From assembly GCA_004557735.1 (NCBI GenBank), contig SFFV01000021.1, forward strand, positions 1 through 34,627: a stretch of 34,627 bases of DNA, read 5' to 3'. The stretch is from Clostridiales bacterium (GTDB taxonomy: Bacteria; Bacillota; Clostridia; Oscillospirales; Oscillospiraceae). Each line of letters starts with the position of its first letter. The first letter of the stretch is position 1. A model generated the notes under the pieces. It saw only the letters and a program-made list of their open reading frames with translations, ran no database searches and was not told the origin of the DNA. Positions 14,041 to 21,687 of the stretch are shown one piece after another. The translations under genes were made by a program, and so were the position numbers.

Positions 14041-14432
14041 GGTGTGTCCTCCTTTTGCGTCTGCCGGCGGCGCGGTTTCGGCGCGGTCAGATCATAGCTC
14101 ATGGCGAGAAGCGTCTTGATCTCGTCCTCCGGCGCGCTGCCGTCGAGCGCGGCGGTGAGCCAGTGTTCTTTATTCATATGATACGCCGGAAAAAAGCCAG
14201 GCTTTTTGCGTATCGAGCCGATCAGCCGCGGATCGGCTTTGAGATTCACAACGGCAATATCGCCCTCGCCGGGCAACCCAAGCCGAAAGCGCGCCACGGT
14301 CATAAACAGCGCAAACCATTTTCGGTTGCTCTCATGGCGGAATACGGCATACCCCGGCTCGTCTGCCCACGGATGCTCCGGCGCCGCGCCGTACTCATTT
14401 TGTATATAATCGATCCAGTCGTTGAGCGTCAC
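14037..14432 (-). CDS. MmcQ/YjbR-family protein
   Basis: This 131-residue protein is typical of the YjbR/MmcQ (CyaY-like fold) family: TLNDWIDYIQNEYGAAPEHP at the start, ESNRKWFALFM in the middle, VNLKADPRLIGSIRKKPGFF and the MNKEHWLTAALDG end. GTG 14432 is chosen because AAAGGGA lies 7 nt upstream; the frame upstream to 14471 runs through the likely -10 (TATGAT with a preceding TGC, plus coordinates 14467-14472). It is first in a five-gene minus-strand operon. The family is annotated as DNA-binding, but its real role is poorly known. Confidence 0.87.
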   Translation of the reverse strand: MTLNDWIDYIQNEYGAAPEHPWADEPGYAVFRHESNRKWFALFMTVARFRLGLPGEGDIAVVNLKADPRLIGSIRKKPGFFPAYHMNKEHWLTAALDGSAPEDEIKTLLAMSYDLTAPKPRRRQTQKEDTP

Positions 14433-14500
14433 GGCATTATCCCTTTCCGGTTTCTGCTTTCGTCTTATCATAGCAGATTTGCGTGGAAAAGTATAGAAAA

Positions 14501-14534
14501 ATCCGGTTTGGAGCTTTGCGGCTCCAAACCGGAT
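14501..14534 (-). terminator. Intrinsic terminator of the nfn operon
   Basis: A perfect 14-bp stem (14501-14514 with 14521-14534), 6-nt loop, is followed on the minus strand by TTTTTCTATACTTTT. It lies 16 bp after the nfnB stop. Confidence 0.9.
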
Positions 14535-14550
14535 CTTGTGCTGTAAGAAC

Positions 14551-15951
14551 TCAGGCGTTCTTGTTCTTGATGTACTCGTCGATGGCGGTGGCGGCCGTCT
14601 TGCCGGCGCCCATGGCGAGAATGACGGTGGCAGCGCCCGTGACGGCGTCGCCGCCGGCGAACACGCCCTCGTGGGTGGTTTTGCCCTTCTCGTCGGCGAT
14701 CAGGCAGCCGTGCTTGTCCGCTTCCAGACCCGGGGTGGTCATGCGGAGCAGCGGGTTGGGGCTGGTGCCGAGAGCGTCGATCATGCAGTCGACCTCCAGA
14801 ACAAAGTTGGAACCCTCGACGGGCATCGGACGGCGGCGGCCCTTCTCGTCAGGCTCGCCAAGCTCCATCTTGATGCACTCAATACCGGTCACATAGCCCT
14901 TCTCGTCGCCGATGACGCGGACCGGGTTCGTGAGCAGCTTGAACTCGATCTCTTCCTCCTGGGCGTGGTGGACCTCTTCCTTACGGGCGGGGACCTCTTC
15001 CATGCCGCGGCGGTAGACAATGTAGACATGCTCCGCGCCGAGACGCTTCGCGCAGCGGGCGGCGTCCATGGCGACGTTGCCGGCGCCGACGACAGCGACG
15101 CGCTTGTGGTGCTTGATCGGCGTGTCGTAATCCTCGCGGTAGGCCTTCATGAGGTTGATGCGGGTCAGGAACTCGTTGGCGGAGTAAACGCCGAGCAGGT
15201 TCTCGCCCGGGATGCCGAGAAAGCGGGGCAGACCGGCGCCGGAGCCGAGGAACACGGCCTCAAAGCCTTCCTCGGTGAGCAGCTCGTCGATGGAGATCGC
15301 GCGGCCGATAACGGCGTCGGTCACGATCTTGACGCCCATCTCCTCGAGCGCGGCGACTTCGCGCGCCACGATCGCCTTGGGCAGACGGAACTCGGGGATA
15401 CCGTATACCAGCACGCCGCCGGCCTTGTGGAACAGCTCGTACACGGTGACCTCATAGCCCATGCGGGCGAGATCGCCCGCGCAGGTCAGACCGGCAGGGC
15501 CGGAGCCGACGACCGCGACGCGGTGACCGTTGGAAACGGGCTTCTCGACTTTTGCGTTGGGGTCGGCGTGGGCGGCGTGCCAGTCGGCGACGAAGCGCTC
15601 CAGACGGCCGATGCCGACGCTCTCGCCCTTGATGCCGCGGACGCACTTGCCCTCGCACTGATGCTCCTGCGGGCAGACGCGGCCGCAGACGGCGGGCAGG
15701 CTGTTGGTGGAGGTGATGATCTTGTAGGCCTCTTCAAACTCGCCCTCGGCGACCTTGGCGATGAACTCCGGAATGCGGACGTTCACCGGGCAGCCGCTGA
15801 CGCAGGGATGCTGACGGCAGTTGAGGCAGCGCTTGGCCTCGTCGATGGCGATCTCCTCGGTGTAGCCGAGAGCGACCTCGTCAAAGTTCTTGTTGCGTAC
15901 CAGAGGCTCCTGCTCCGGAATGGGGTTTTTGGTCATACTCATATTAGCCAT
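14551..15951 (-). CDS. nfnB: NfnB/NfnL: large subunit of NADH-dependent ferredoxin:NADP+ oxidoreductase (often annotated gltA)
   Basis: This 466-residue protein of the glutamate-synthase small-subunit-like family has two N-terminal cysteine clusters: Cys42, 45, 50 and 54 (CLNCRQHPCVSGC) and Cys89, 93, 99 and 103, which would bind two [4Fe-4S] clusters. VVGSGPAGLTCAGDLAR (FAD) near residue 145 and VVGAGNVAMDAARCAKRLG (NADPH) near 285 follow, and GGDAVTGAATV closes the FAD domain. GGAGGTG lies 6 nt before ATG 15951, and the gene overlaps nfnA by 8 bp. The adjacent NfnA homologue identifies it as part of the electron-bifurcating Nfn complex, which couples NADH, reduced ferredoxin and NADP+. No glutamate synthase large subunit is present. 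Confidence 0.92.
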   Translation of the reverse strand: MANMSMTKNPIPEQEPLVRNKNFDEVALGYTEEIAIDEAKRCLNCRQHPCVSGCPVNVRIPEFIAKVAEGEFEEAYKIITSTNSLPAVCGRVCPQEHQCEGKCVRGIKGESVGIGRLERFVADWHAAHADPNAKVEKPVSNGHRVAVVGSGPAGLTCAGDLARMGYEVTVYELFHKAGGVLVYGIPEFRLPKAIVAREVAALEEMGVKIVTDAVIGRAISIDELLTEEGFEAVFLGSGAGLPRFLGIPGENLLGVYSANEFLTRINLMKAYREDYDTPIKHHKRVAVVGAGNVAMDAARCAKRLGAEHVYIVYRRGMEEVPARKEEVHHAQEEEIEFKLLTNPVRVIGDEKGYVTGIECIKMELGEPDEKGRRRPMPVEGSNFVLEVDCMIDALGTSPNPLLRMTTPGLEADKHGCLIADEKGKTTHEGVFAGGDAVTGAATVILAMGAGKTAATAIDEYIKNKNA

Positions 15952-16795
15952 GTCTTACACCTCCGGTGATGCGGCAGATATGTTCCTTGGCGGCGGCTTC
16001 CTCGCCGGCGTAGAAGGAGTTGCGGGCGATCAGCTCGTCCCAATCGACCTGGTGGCCGTCAAACTCGGGGCCGTCCACGCAGGCAAACTTGGTCTCGCCG
16101 CCGACGGTCAGACGGCAGCCGCCGCACATGCCGGAGGCGTCGATCATGATCGGGCAGAGAGAGCAGATGGTCTTGATGCCGTAGGGCTTGGTGGTGAGGG
16201 CGGTGAATTTCATCATCTTCAGAGGGCCGATGATGAACACTTCGTCATATTCGCGGCCGGACTTGATAAGCTCTTCCAGCTTGGCGTTGCCGAAGCACTT
16301 CTCGCCGTAGCTGCCGTCGTCGGTGCAGATGTAGAGGTTGGTGGAGTGGGCGCGCATCTCGTCTTCAAGGATCACGATGTCCTTAGAACGGAAGCCGGCG
16401 ACCATATCGACCTCGATGCCGGCTTCGTAGAAGCCCTTGCACACGGGGTAGCCGATGGCGCAGCCGACGCCGCCGCCGACGACGCAGACGCGCTTCTGTC
16501 CGCCGATCTGGGTGGGCTTGCCCATGGGGCCGACAAAGTCGGCAAGGCTGTCGCCGACTTCCATCAGCTCCAGCATACGGGTGGTCTGGCCGACGGGCTG
16601 GACCATGATGGTAACAGTACCGGCCTCGCGGTCGTAGTCGGCAATGGTCAGGGGAACGCGCTCGCCGTTCTCATCCAGACGCAGGACGATGAACTGGCCG
16701 GGCAGGCACTTCTTGGCGACCAGCGGGGCCTTGATGACGTACTCAAGGACCGTGCCGGCCTCATTCAGGGGCCGCTTGCTTACGATGGGAAACAT
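15944..16795 (-). CDS. nfnA: NfnA/NfnS: small subunit of NADH-dependent ferredoxin:NADP+ oxidoreductase
   Basis: This 283-residue ferredoxin reductase-type protein has an FAD-binding beta-barrel (residues 1-95, with LTIADYDREAGTVTIMVQPVG), a NAD-binding domain (about 100-215, VCVVGGGVGCAIGYPV) and a C-terminal [2Fe-2S] site. The ligands read Asp219, Cys224, Cys227 and Cys239 (IDASGMCGGC...FACVDG), the unusual one-Asp, three-Cys set known for the Nfn small subunit. It is also close to dihydroorotate dehydrogenase electron-transfer subunits, but the partner gene settles the call. AAGGA precedes ATG 16795, and an extended -10 promoter lies about 90 bp upstream. It acts in the cytoplasm to balance NADPH, NADH and ferredoxin pools. 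Confidence 0.93.
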   Translation of the reverse strand: MFPIVSKRPLNEAGTVLEYVIKAPLVAKKCLPGQFIVLRLDENGERVPLTIADYDREAGTVTIMVQPVGQTTRMLELMEVGDSLADFVGPMGKPTQIGGQKRVCVVGGGVGCAIGYPVCKGFYEAGIEVDMVAGFRSKDIVILEDEMRAHSTNLYICTDDGSYGEKCFGNAKLEELIKSGREYDEVFIIGPLKMMKFTALTTKPYGIKTICSLCPIMIDASGMCGGCRLTVGGETKFACVDGPEFDGHQVDWDELIARNSFYAGEEAAAKEHICRITGGVRHG

Positions 16796-16884
16796 AGCTT
16801 CTTTCCTTTCTTCCTTCCTTTGGTTTGCTTTTCCTTACTGGCGGCGGAGACGGGGAATTCTCTGCCATATTGTCATATATTGTG

Positions 16885-16912
16885 ATTATATCATAATATC
16901 CGCCGGATGGAA
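16885..16912 (-). promoter_or_regulatory. Promoter of the nfn operon
   Basis: On the minus strand TTCCAT (16907-16912), 16 bp and TATAAT (16885-16890) with an upstream TGn (extended -10). The stretch 16913-17005, to the rpmE promoter, shows only A/T-rich spacer and no other element. Confidence 0.6.
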
Positions 16913-17005
16913 CATTTTTTTTCAATATCCATCGCCGGACAATCTTATCCTTTTTCTATCATTTCCGCGGGAGCGGGCGGGTTTCTTCCGGGAAACAAAA
17001 AATGC

Positions 17006-17034
17006 TTGCATTAGACGGCGCGGTTTGCTATAAT
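17006..17034 (+). promoter_or_regulatory. Promoter of rpmE
   Basis: TTGCAT (17006-17011), exactly 17 bp and TATAAT (17029-17034). Transcription would start near 17041 and leave a leader of about 57 nt. Confidence 0.8.
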
Positions 17035-17054
17035 TCTCGTTGCGCCTTGTATCT

Positions 17055-17089
17055 CCGAGTATTCGGCCTCAGGGCAGCCTACCAAGAGG
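17055..17089 (+). ncRNA. Possible L31 autoregulatory leader
   Basis: The rpmE leader can fold a CCGA-GTAT-TCGG hairpin (17055-17066). It can also pair CCTC (17067-17070) with GAGG (17086-17089) of the ribosome binding site, with an inner AGG/CCT pairing. L31 leaders that bind L31 and block its own translation are known in several phyla. I cannot match this to a specific one without a covariance model. Confidence 0.35.
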
Positions 17090-17097
17090 TGAACGAC

Positions 17098-17298
17098 ATG
17101 AAAGAAGGAATCCATCCCAATTACCAGCGCACGACCATCCGCTGCGCCTGCGGCGAGGTCATCGAGACCGCTTCCACCAAGAAGGACATCACCGTCGAGA
17201 TCTGCTCGAAGTGCCACCCCTTCTACACCGGCAAGCAGAAGCTGGTCGATACCAGCGGCCGCGTGGACAAGTTCAACAAGAAGTACGGCCTCAAGTAA
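17098..17298 (+). CDS. rpmE: Ribosomal protein bL31, zinc-binding (C+) type
   Basis: The 66-residue protein begins MKEGIHPNYQ and has the IRCACGEVIETASTKKDI and CSKCHPFYTGKQKLVDTSGR segments, ending KKYGLK. Cysteines CAC and CSKC form the zinc site of the C+ form, used when zinc is sufficient. AGAGGTGA lies before ATG 17098; the longer frame to 17002 would include the promoter and was rejected. It has its own promoter and a strong terminator, so it is a single-gene unit. Confidence 0.97.
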   Translation: MKEGIHPNYQRTTIRCACGEVIETASTKKDITVEICSKCHPFYTGKQKLVDTSGRVDKFNKKYGLK

Positions 17299-17306
17299 TT
17301 TTTGGG

Positions 17307-17347
17307 AAAAAGACGGGATGCGCCTTCGGGCGGCGTCCCGTCTTTTT
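17307..17347 (+). terminator. Intrinsic terminator of rpmE
   Basis: A 12-bp stem (17307-17318 with 17336-17347, AAAAAGACGGGA and its complement) encloses a CGCC-TTCG-GGCG hairpin and ends in TCTTTTT. It starts 8 bp after the stop. Confidence 0.88.
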
Positions 17348-17369
17348 CGTGTACAGGGGGGAAAAGACT

Positions 17370-18038
17370 ATGGCGTCCCGTATCCTTCATCTCGCTGCGG
17401 CAAAGCTCCTTCTGGATGAGCATCCGGTCGCGGAGGAGAAGCGTTTCCGGCTCGGCGCGATCCTGCCGGACGCCGGAGAGCGCGTGAGCGCGCATTTCCG
17501 CGTGCGGATCGACGGCGGTGCGAAAACGATGATGGCACTCGGCGGTTTCCGCTCGCGCTTTGCCGGCCGGATGGACGACCCGCTCTATCTCGGGTACTAC
17601 CTCCACCTTGTGCAGGACATTGTGTTCCGCAAGGTATTCTATCTCGACCACGGCTGGAAGGCGGACTCGCCGCAAAAGGTCGAGCGGCTTTACGATGATT
17701 ACCGCATCCTGAATGCCTGGGCGATCGAAAAATTCGCCCTGTGCGACGATCTCGCCGCCCCGGAGGATTTTTCCGCCGAACCGCTCTGCGCCGTTTCTGA
17801 TTTTGAACTGCAGGATTTTCTCGCCGAGCTGCACGCGGACTTCACGACGCCGCCTCCGCCGGGCGATTGCGTGTATTTCACCGGAGCCGTTGCGGAGGAG
17901 TTTCTGGCCGCCGCCGTACCGCTCTGCCTGCGGGAGATCGCGGCGCTGCGCGAAGGGAAAACCGCCGTGAACGAGCGCGCATGGGCGTGGGAGGCGCGGC
18001 AGGAACCAAATTTATCCACTCCGTGTGAACCTTCCTGA
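17370..18038 (+). CDS. Conserved hypothetical protein, phospholipase C/HD-like helical hydrolase fold suspected
   Basis: The 222-residue, mostly helical soluble protein is not one I can name firmly. Conserved-looking polar residues (ASRILHLAAAKLLLDEHP with His7; LGAILPDAGERVSAHFR with Asp and His; YYLHLVQDIVFRKVFYLDHG with His-x3-Asp) are spaced as in zinc-dependent phospholipase C-like or HD-type metal-binding helical hydrolases in Firmicutes. Metal binding is therefore suspected, not shown. AGGGGGG lies 8 nt before ATG 17370; the longer frame back to 17040 overlaps rpmE and was rejected. The stop TGA overlaps an ATG at 18038, but that ATG has no SD and the next real start is 18098. Confidence 0.72.
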   Translation: MASRILHLAAAKLLLDEHPVAEEKRFRLGAILPDAGERVSAHFRVRIDGGAKTMMALGGFRSRFAGRMDDPLYLGYYLHLVQDIVFRKVFYLDHGWKADSPQKVERLYDDYRILNAWAIEKFALCDDLAAPEDFSAEPLCAVSDFELQDFLAELHADFTTPPPPGDCVYFTGAVAEEFLAAAVPLCLREIAALREGKTAVNERAWAWEARQEPNLSTPCEPS

Positions 18039-18097
18039 TGCAAAGCGCGTCCAATATACTGCGGCCGCGAAAAAGCGGACCGCAGGAGGATTATACA

Positions 18098-18925
18098 ATG
18101 AACAAGAAGATGAAATGGATCGGTCTTTTTGCGCTGGCAGCCAGCCTGCTTTTGACGGCCTGCGGCGCGCAGCCTGCCGGGACGGCGGCCACGGCAACGC
18201 CCGAAGCGACTGCGGCCGCCACAGCGGAACCGACCGCAACGCCCGAGACTACCGCAACGCCCGAGGCGACCGCAGCGGCGGAGCCGGCGGAGGAACCGGC
18301 CGACCTGCCGGCGGAGGAGCCGGCCGGCATCGTGAACATGGCCGAAGAGGGGCAGAAGCTCTATGCCGCGCAGATTACACGCTACGCTGCGGCGCTCTCC
18401 GAGCAGTGGCCGGAGGGCCGGTATTTTGAAAACGGCATGAGCGAGCTTGCTTCGTATTACTACGAGGGCGACGCCCGGGCGAACGTCGGCGCATTTTTCC
18501 CCGACCTCGACGGCGACGGCTCGCCGGAAATGGTGATTGGCGCGATTCTTGACGCGGACACCGACCCTGTGGTTCTGGAGATCTGGACGGTCCGGGACGG
18601 CGCGCCGCACATGCTCGCGCAGAGCCATGCGAGAAACCGGTACTTCGTGGAGTATCTCGCGGACGAAAACGCCTGGCTCATCGCGAACGAGGGCTCGAGC
18701 GGCGCGGCGAGCAGTGTGTGGTTTTACTACGCGCTCCAGAACGGGGAGCTTGCCCTCATGCAGGGAGTGACGACCGAATCCGGCGCGTGGTATATGACCT
18801 ATGACACGGACCTCGACGTTTCCAACGATACGCCGTCCGACGAGGCGACCTGCCTTGCCATCGTCGATTCGCACACGGGCCGCTATACCGCGCTCGACTA
18901 TACGCCGTATACGCAGCTCCAATAA
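18098..18925 (+). CDS. Lipoprotein with TPEAT linker and a calcium-loop-like segment
   Basis: The 275-residue protein has a lipobox LLTAC (Cys22) behind a hydrophobic signal (IGLFALAASLL). A low-complexity linker of TPEAT/AEP repeats (about 30-80) would span the cell wall. The globular domain (about 85-275) has FFPDLDGDGSPEMVIGAI near residue 145, a DxDxDG loop as in EF-hand, FG-GAP or dockerin-type calcium sites, and is rich in aromatic and acidic residues. AGGAGG lies about 9 nt before ATG 18098. A possible -10 (TATACT, 18055-18060) precedes it. Function is unknown; it is a surface protein. The linker resembles that of the lipoprotein at 10346, which suggests the same lineage style rather than a shared role. 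Confidence 0.82.
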   Translation: MNKKMKWIGLFALAASLLLTACGAQPAGTAATATPEATAAATAEPTATPETTATPEATAAAEPAEEPADLPAEEPAGIVNMAEEGQKLYAAQITRYAAALSEQWPEGRYFENGMSELASYYYEGDARANVGAFFPDLDGDGSPEMVIGAILDADTDPVVLEIWTVRDGAPHMLAQSHARNRYFVEYLADENAWLIANEGSSGAASSVWFYYALQNGELALMQGVTTESGAWYMTYDTDLDVSNDTPSDEATCLAIVDSHTGRYTALDYTPYTQLQ

Positions 18926-18936
18926 ACATACAGATC

Positions 18937-18979
18937 GATCCCCCGCGCAGCCGTTTGGCGGCTGCGCGGGGGATCCTTT
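18937..18979 (+). terminator. Intrinsic terminator after the lipoprotein gene
   Basis: A perfect 17-bp stem (18937-18953 with 18959-18975), loop TTTGG, is followed by CTTTT. It lies 12 bp after the stop and 10 bp before the convergent MerR gene's stop. Confidence 0.88.
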
Positions 18980-18989
18980 TGCAGGCGGT

Positions 18990-19805
18990 TTACTTCTTCT
19001 TGATGGGATAGCAGGCTTCGGTGACGAACTCGTCCGGGTTTTTCGTCTCGTGCGGGCTGATGTGGTAGATGTTGAACATCGGTCCGTCGGACTCATAGCC
19101 GTTGGCCTCGATCCACCCGATCATGGCGGCGTACACATTCGTGATCTGCTCGTAGCTGCCCTGGAAGGTGCAGCTCGCGACCGTGACCTCCGGCAGCGTG
19201 CGGAATTTTACATGCTCCGTGTCGGGATAGACCCCCTTCACGGTCTTCCAGGCGAGCACTTCGACATCCGTTTCCTTGTATTCTCCGTCGAGGAAGGTCA
19301 CGGCGCAAAGGCACGGGTCGGCCTCGGCAAGGTTCATGCGGCAGGTTTCGCCGACCAGCATGCTCCATACCATGCCCTCGTCCTCATAGTGGGGGATGGT
19401 CATCTGCACGGTGGCGGCGCAGCGTTCGGGGATCGTTTTCAGCGTGATATCATAGCTCATGGTCTGTTCCTTTCTCAGCCGTTCTCTGGCTGCATCCAGA
19501 AGCGCCAGCTTGCGCGCCGTATCAAGCGAGATCTCCTCCAGCTCGCGCTGCCGGGCCGAAAAATAGCCCTCCAGCGCTTCGCGCTCGTCGTAGATCCCGA
19601 GAATCTTCACGATGTCGGCAAGGGAAAAACCCATGTCCCTGAGCGATGTGATCCGGCACATGGTCGGGAGCTGATCCTCCCGGTAATACCGGTAATCGGT
19701 GAAGCGGTCGATCTCGGCGGGCTTGAGGAGCCCGATCTCGTCATAGTGGCGCAGCATGCGGACGCTGACTCTGGACAGTTTTGAAAATTCTCCGATCTTC
19801 AGCAT
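18990..19805 (-). CDS. MerR-family regulator with GyrI-like effector-binding domain
   Basis: In this 271-residue protein residues 1-70 are the MerR winged-helix domain (MLKIGEFSKLSRVSVRMLRH, YDEIGLLKPAEIDRFTDYRYY). Residues 75-115 form a coiled-coil dimer helix, and 118-271 are a GyrI/AraC-type effector-binding domain (YDITLKTIPERCAATVQMTI, and a terminal ACYPIKK). The order matches BmrR/TipA-like multidrug-sensing activators. The start at 19805 lies about 36 bp after a promoter with the 19-bp spacer that MerR proteins untwist. The ligand is likely a bulky or hydrophobic molecule; no efflux pump is adjacent, so the known target is its own promoter. Confidence 0.9.
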   Translation of the reverse strand: MLKIGEFSKLSRVSVRMLRHYDEIGLLKPAEIDRFTDYRYYREDQLPTMCRITSLRDMGFSLADIVKILGIYDEREALEGYFSARQRELEEISLDTARKLALLDAARERLRKEQTMSYDITLKTIPERCAATVQMTIPHYEDEGMVWSMLVGETCRMNLAEADPCLCAVTFLDGEYKETDVEVLAWKTVKGVYPDTEHVKFRTLPEVTVASCTFQGSYEQITNVYAAMIGWIEANGYESDGPMFNIYHISPHETKNPDEFVTEACYPIKKK

Positions 19806-19841
19806 GGCGGTACCCCCGGCTTTTTTCTTGAGCTCGTATGC

Positions 19842-19872
19842 ATCATAATGCCTCCCATAGTGGGAGAGTCAA
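19842..19872 (-). promoter_or_regulatory. MerR-type promoter with 19-bp spacer and palindromic operator
   Basis: On the minus strand TTGACT (19867-19872), a 19-bp spacer and TATGAT (19842-19847). The spacer contains the inverted repeat CTCCCA-CTA-TGGGAG (19852-19866). A long spacer with a centred dyad is the hallmark of MerR-controlled promoters, so autoregulation is expected. Confidence 0.85.
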
Positions 19873-19988
19873 GGCTTTTTTTCAATTTCTGTGCAAAGAC
19901 GGAAGGCGCGCATTGCTTTTTCCCGGGAAATGTGGTAAAAATAAACGTTAATACTTTTCAAAGGAAGAATTGGGCATGAAAGATTAAA

Positions 19989-20042
19989 ATGACGGTAAGT
20001 TTTTATGATCAAAAATTTACCGGAAGGATGAAAACATCATGA
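19989..20042 (+). CDS. Possible 17-codon leader ORF overlapping the prfC start
   Basis: ATG 19989 opens a 17-residue frame (MTVSFYDQKFTGRMKTS) whose TGA (20040-20042) overlaps the prfC ATG as ATGA. An imperfect 12-bp hairpin (19993-20004 with 20011-20022) lies within it and ends beside the prfC ribosome binding site. A weak GAAAG lies 6 nt upstream. If translated, it would couple termination at this TGA to initiation of release factor 3. It may be chance; no conservation can be checked here. Confidence 0.3.
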   Translation: MTVSFYDQKFTGRMKTS

Positions 20043-21628
20043 GCGACTTACAGCGGGAGATCTCGCGGCGGCGGACGTTTGCGATCATCTCCCACCCGGA
20101 CGCGGGCAAAACGACATTGACGGAAAAGCTTCTTCTCTACGGAGGGGCGATTCAGCTCGCCGGCTCGGTAAAGGGCAAGGCGGCGGCGCGCCATGCGGTC
20201 TCCGACTGGATGGAGCTGGAAAAGCAGCGCGGCATTTCCATCACGTCGTCCGTGCTCCAGTTTGAATACAACGGCTACTGCATCAACATTCTCGATACCC
20301 CCGGCCATCAGGACTTCTCGGAGGACACATACCGCACGCTCATGGCGGCGGACAGCGCCGTCATGGTCATCGACGCGGCCAAGGGCATCGAGCCGCAGAC
20401 GCGCAAGCTCTTCAAGGTCTGCGCCATGCGGCACATCCCCATTTTCACGTTCATCAACAAGATGGACCGCGAGGCGCGCAGCCCCTACGATCTGCTCGAA
20501 GAGCTGGAAAAGGAGTTCGGCATCGGCACGTATCCGATGAACTGGCCGATCGGCTGCGGCGTGGACTTCAAGGGCGTGTATGACCGCGGGAAGAAGGAGG
20601 TGCTCGCGTATACGCAGCGCCACGCGGGCAGCCGCGCCATCCACGCGACGGAGCTTTCCCTGGATAACGAGGACAGCCTTCGCGAAGCGCTCGGCGAGCG
20701 GCTGTACCACGCGCTGCGCGACGATGTGGAGCTGCTCGACGGCGCGGGGTATGAGTTTGACCTTGACCTTGTCCGCAGCGGCGACCTAAGCCCCGTGTTC
20801 TTCGGCTCGGCGCTGATGAACTTCGGCGTGGAGCAGTTCCTTGCGAGCTTTCTCGATCTCACAACGCCGCCGCTCGCGCGCCTTTCCGAGGGCGAGCCGG
20901 TCGAGCCGACGGACGACCATTTCTCGGCGTTCGTCTTTAAAATTCAGGCGAACATGAACAGGGCGCACCGCGACCGCATTGCGTTCCTGCGCATCTGCTC
21001 CGGCCGGTTCGAGCGCAGCGAGGAATACTTCCACGTGCAGGGCAACAAGCCCATCAAGCTCGCGCAGCCGCAGCAGATGATGGCCGAGGAGCGCCAGATC
21101 ATCGACGAGGCATACGCCGGCGATATCATCGGCGTCTTTGACCCCGGCGTCTACTCCATCGGCGATACGATCTGCTCCAAGGACAAAAAGGTTCGCTTCG
21201 AGGGTATCCCAACGTTCGCGCCCGAGCACTTCGCCGCCTTTGAGCGCAAGGACACGATGAAGCGCAAGCAGTTTGAGACCGGTATCCGCCAGATCGCACA
21301 GGAGGGCGCCATCCAGATCTTCCACGAGCCGAACACCGGTCTGGAAGAGGTCGTCGTCGGCGTTGTCGGCGTGCTGCAATTCGATGTGCTCGAATACCGT
21401 CTGCAAAGCGAATACTCCACCGCCGTGCGCCGACGCGCGCTGCCGTATGAAAACATCCGCTGGATCGTGAGCGACACCGACCCGACGACGCTCACGCTCA
21501 CGCGGGACACCAAGTGGGTGCAGGATTTCAAGGGAAACAACCTCCTGCTCTTCGGCGGCGAGTGGAACATCGCCTACACGCTCAAGCAGAACCCCGGTCT
21601 CGAGCTTGCGGAGTTCTCCAAAAACTGA
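20039..21628 (+). CDS. prfC: Peptide chain release factor 3
   Basis: The 529-residue translational GTPase has G1 SHPDAGKTTLTEKLL (about residues 17-30), switch I to G2 with RGISITSSVLQF, G3 DTPGHQDF, G4 INKMDREARSP, then domain II (FVFKIQANMNRAHRDRIAFL) and domain III. Length and the SEYSTAVRRRALPYENIRWI C-terminal signature fit RF3, not EF-G. RF3 recycles RF1/RF2 from the ribosome after peptide release. GGAAGG lies 11 nt before ATG 20039. A weak TTGCTT-17-TAAAAA promoter may lie at 19913-19941 with a TTTCCCGGGAAA palindrome at 19919-19930 in its spacer. Confidence 0.96.
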   Translation: MSDLQREISRRRTFAIISHPDAGKTTLTEKLLLYGGAIQLAGSVKGKAAARHAVSDWMELEKQRGISITSSVLQFEYNGYCINILDTPGHQDFSEDTYRTLMAADSAVMVIDAAKGIEPQTRKLFKVCAMRHIPIFTFINKMDREARSPYDLLEELEKEFGIGTYPMNWPIGCGVDFKGVYDRGKKEVLAYTQRHAGSRAIHATELSLDNEDSLREALGERLYHALRDDVELLDGAGYEFDLDLVRSGDLSPVFFGSALMNFGVEQFLASFLDLTTPPLARLSEGEPVEPTDDHFSAFVFKIQANMNRAHRDRIAFLRICSGRFERSEEYFHVQGNKPIKLAQPQQMMAEERQIIDEAYAGDIIGVFDPGVYSIGDTICSKDKKVRFEGIPTFAPEHFAAFERKDTMKRKQFETGIRQIAQEGAIQIFHEPNTGLEEVVVGVVGVLQFDVLEYRLQSEYSTAVRRRALPYENIRWIVSDTDPTTLTLTRDTKWVQDFKGNNLLLFGGEWNIAYTLKQNPGLELAEFSKN

Positions 21629-21642
21629 TAATGGCATCAAAA

Positions 21643-21668
21643 ATCGCCCCGCCGTTTGGCGGGGCGAT
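21643..21668. terminator. Intrinsic terminator between convergent prfC and isochorismatase genes
   Basis: An 11-bp G+C-rich stem (21643-21653 with 21658-21668) with GTTT loop. On the minus strand it is followed by a TTTTT-like run, so it best serves the minus-strand hydrolase gene; for prfC the downstream T-tract is poor. Confidence 0.8.
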
Positions 21669-21687
21669 GCGTATCCCGGGGAGAAGA

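Noticed and set aside
14536..15969. 477-codon plus-strand ORF opposite nfnB
   Set aside because: It is a shadow frame with low-complexity Ala/Gly/Asp/Val composition and no motif; nfnB is unambiguous on the minus strand.
14551..16795. Glutamate synthase annotation for the nfn pair
   Set aside because: No large glutamate synthase subunit is present, and the partner's Asp-Cys3 iron-sulfur site identifies the Nfn complex.
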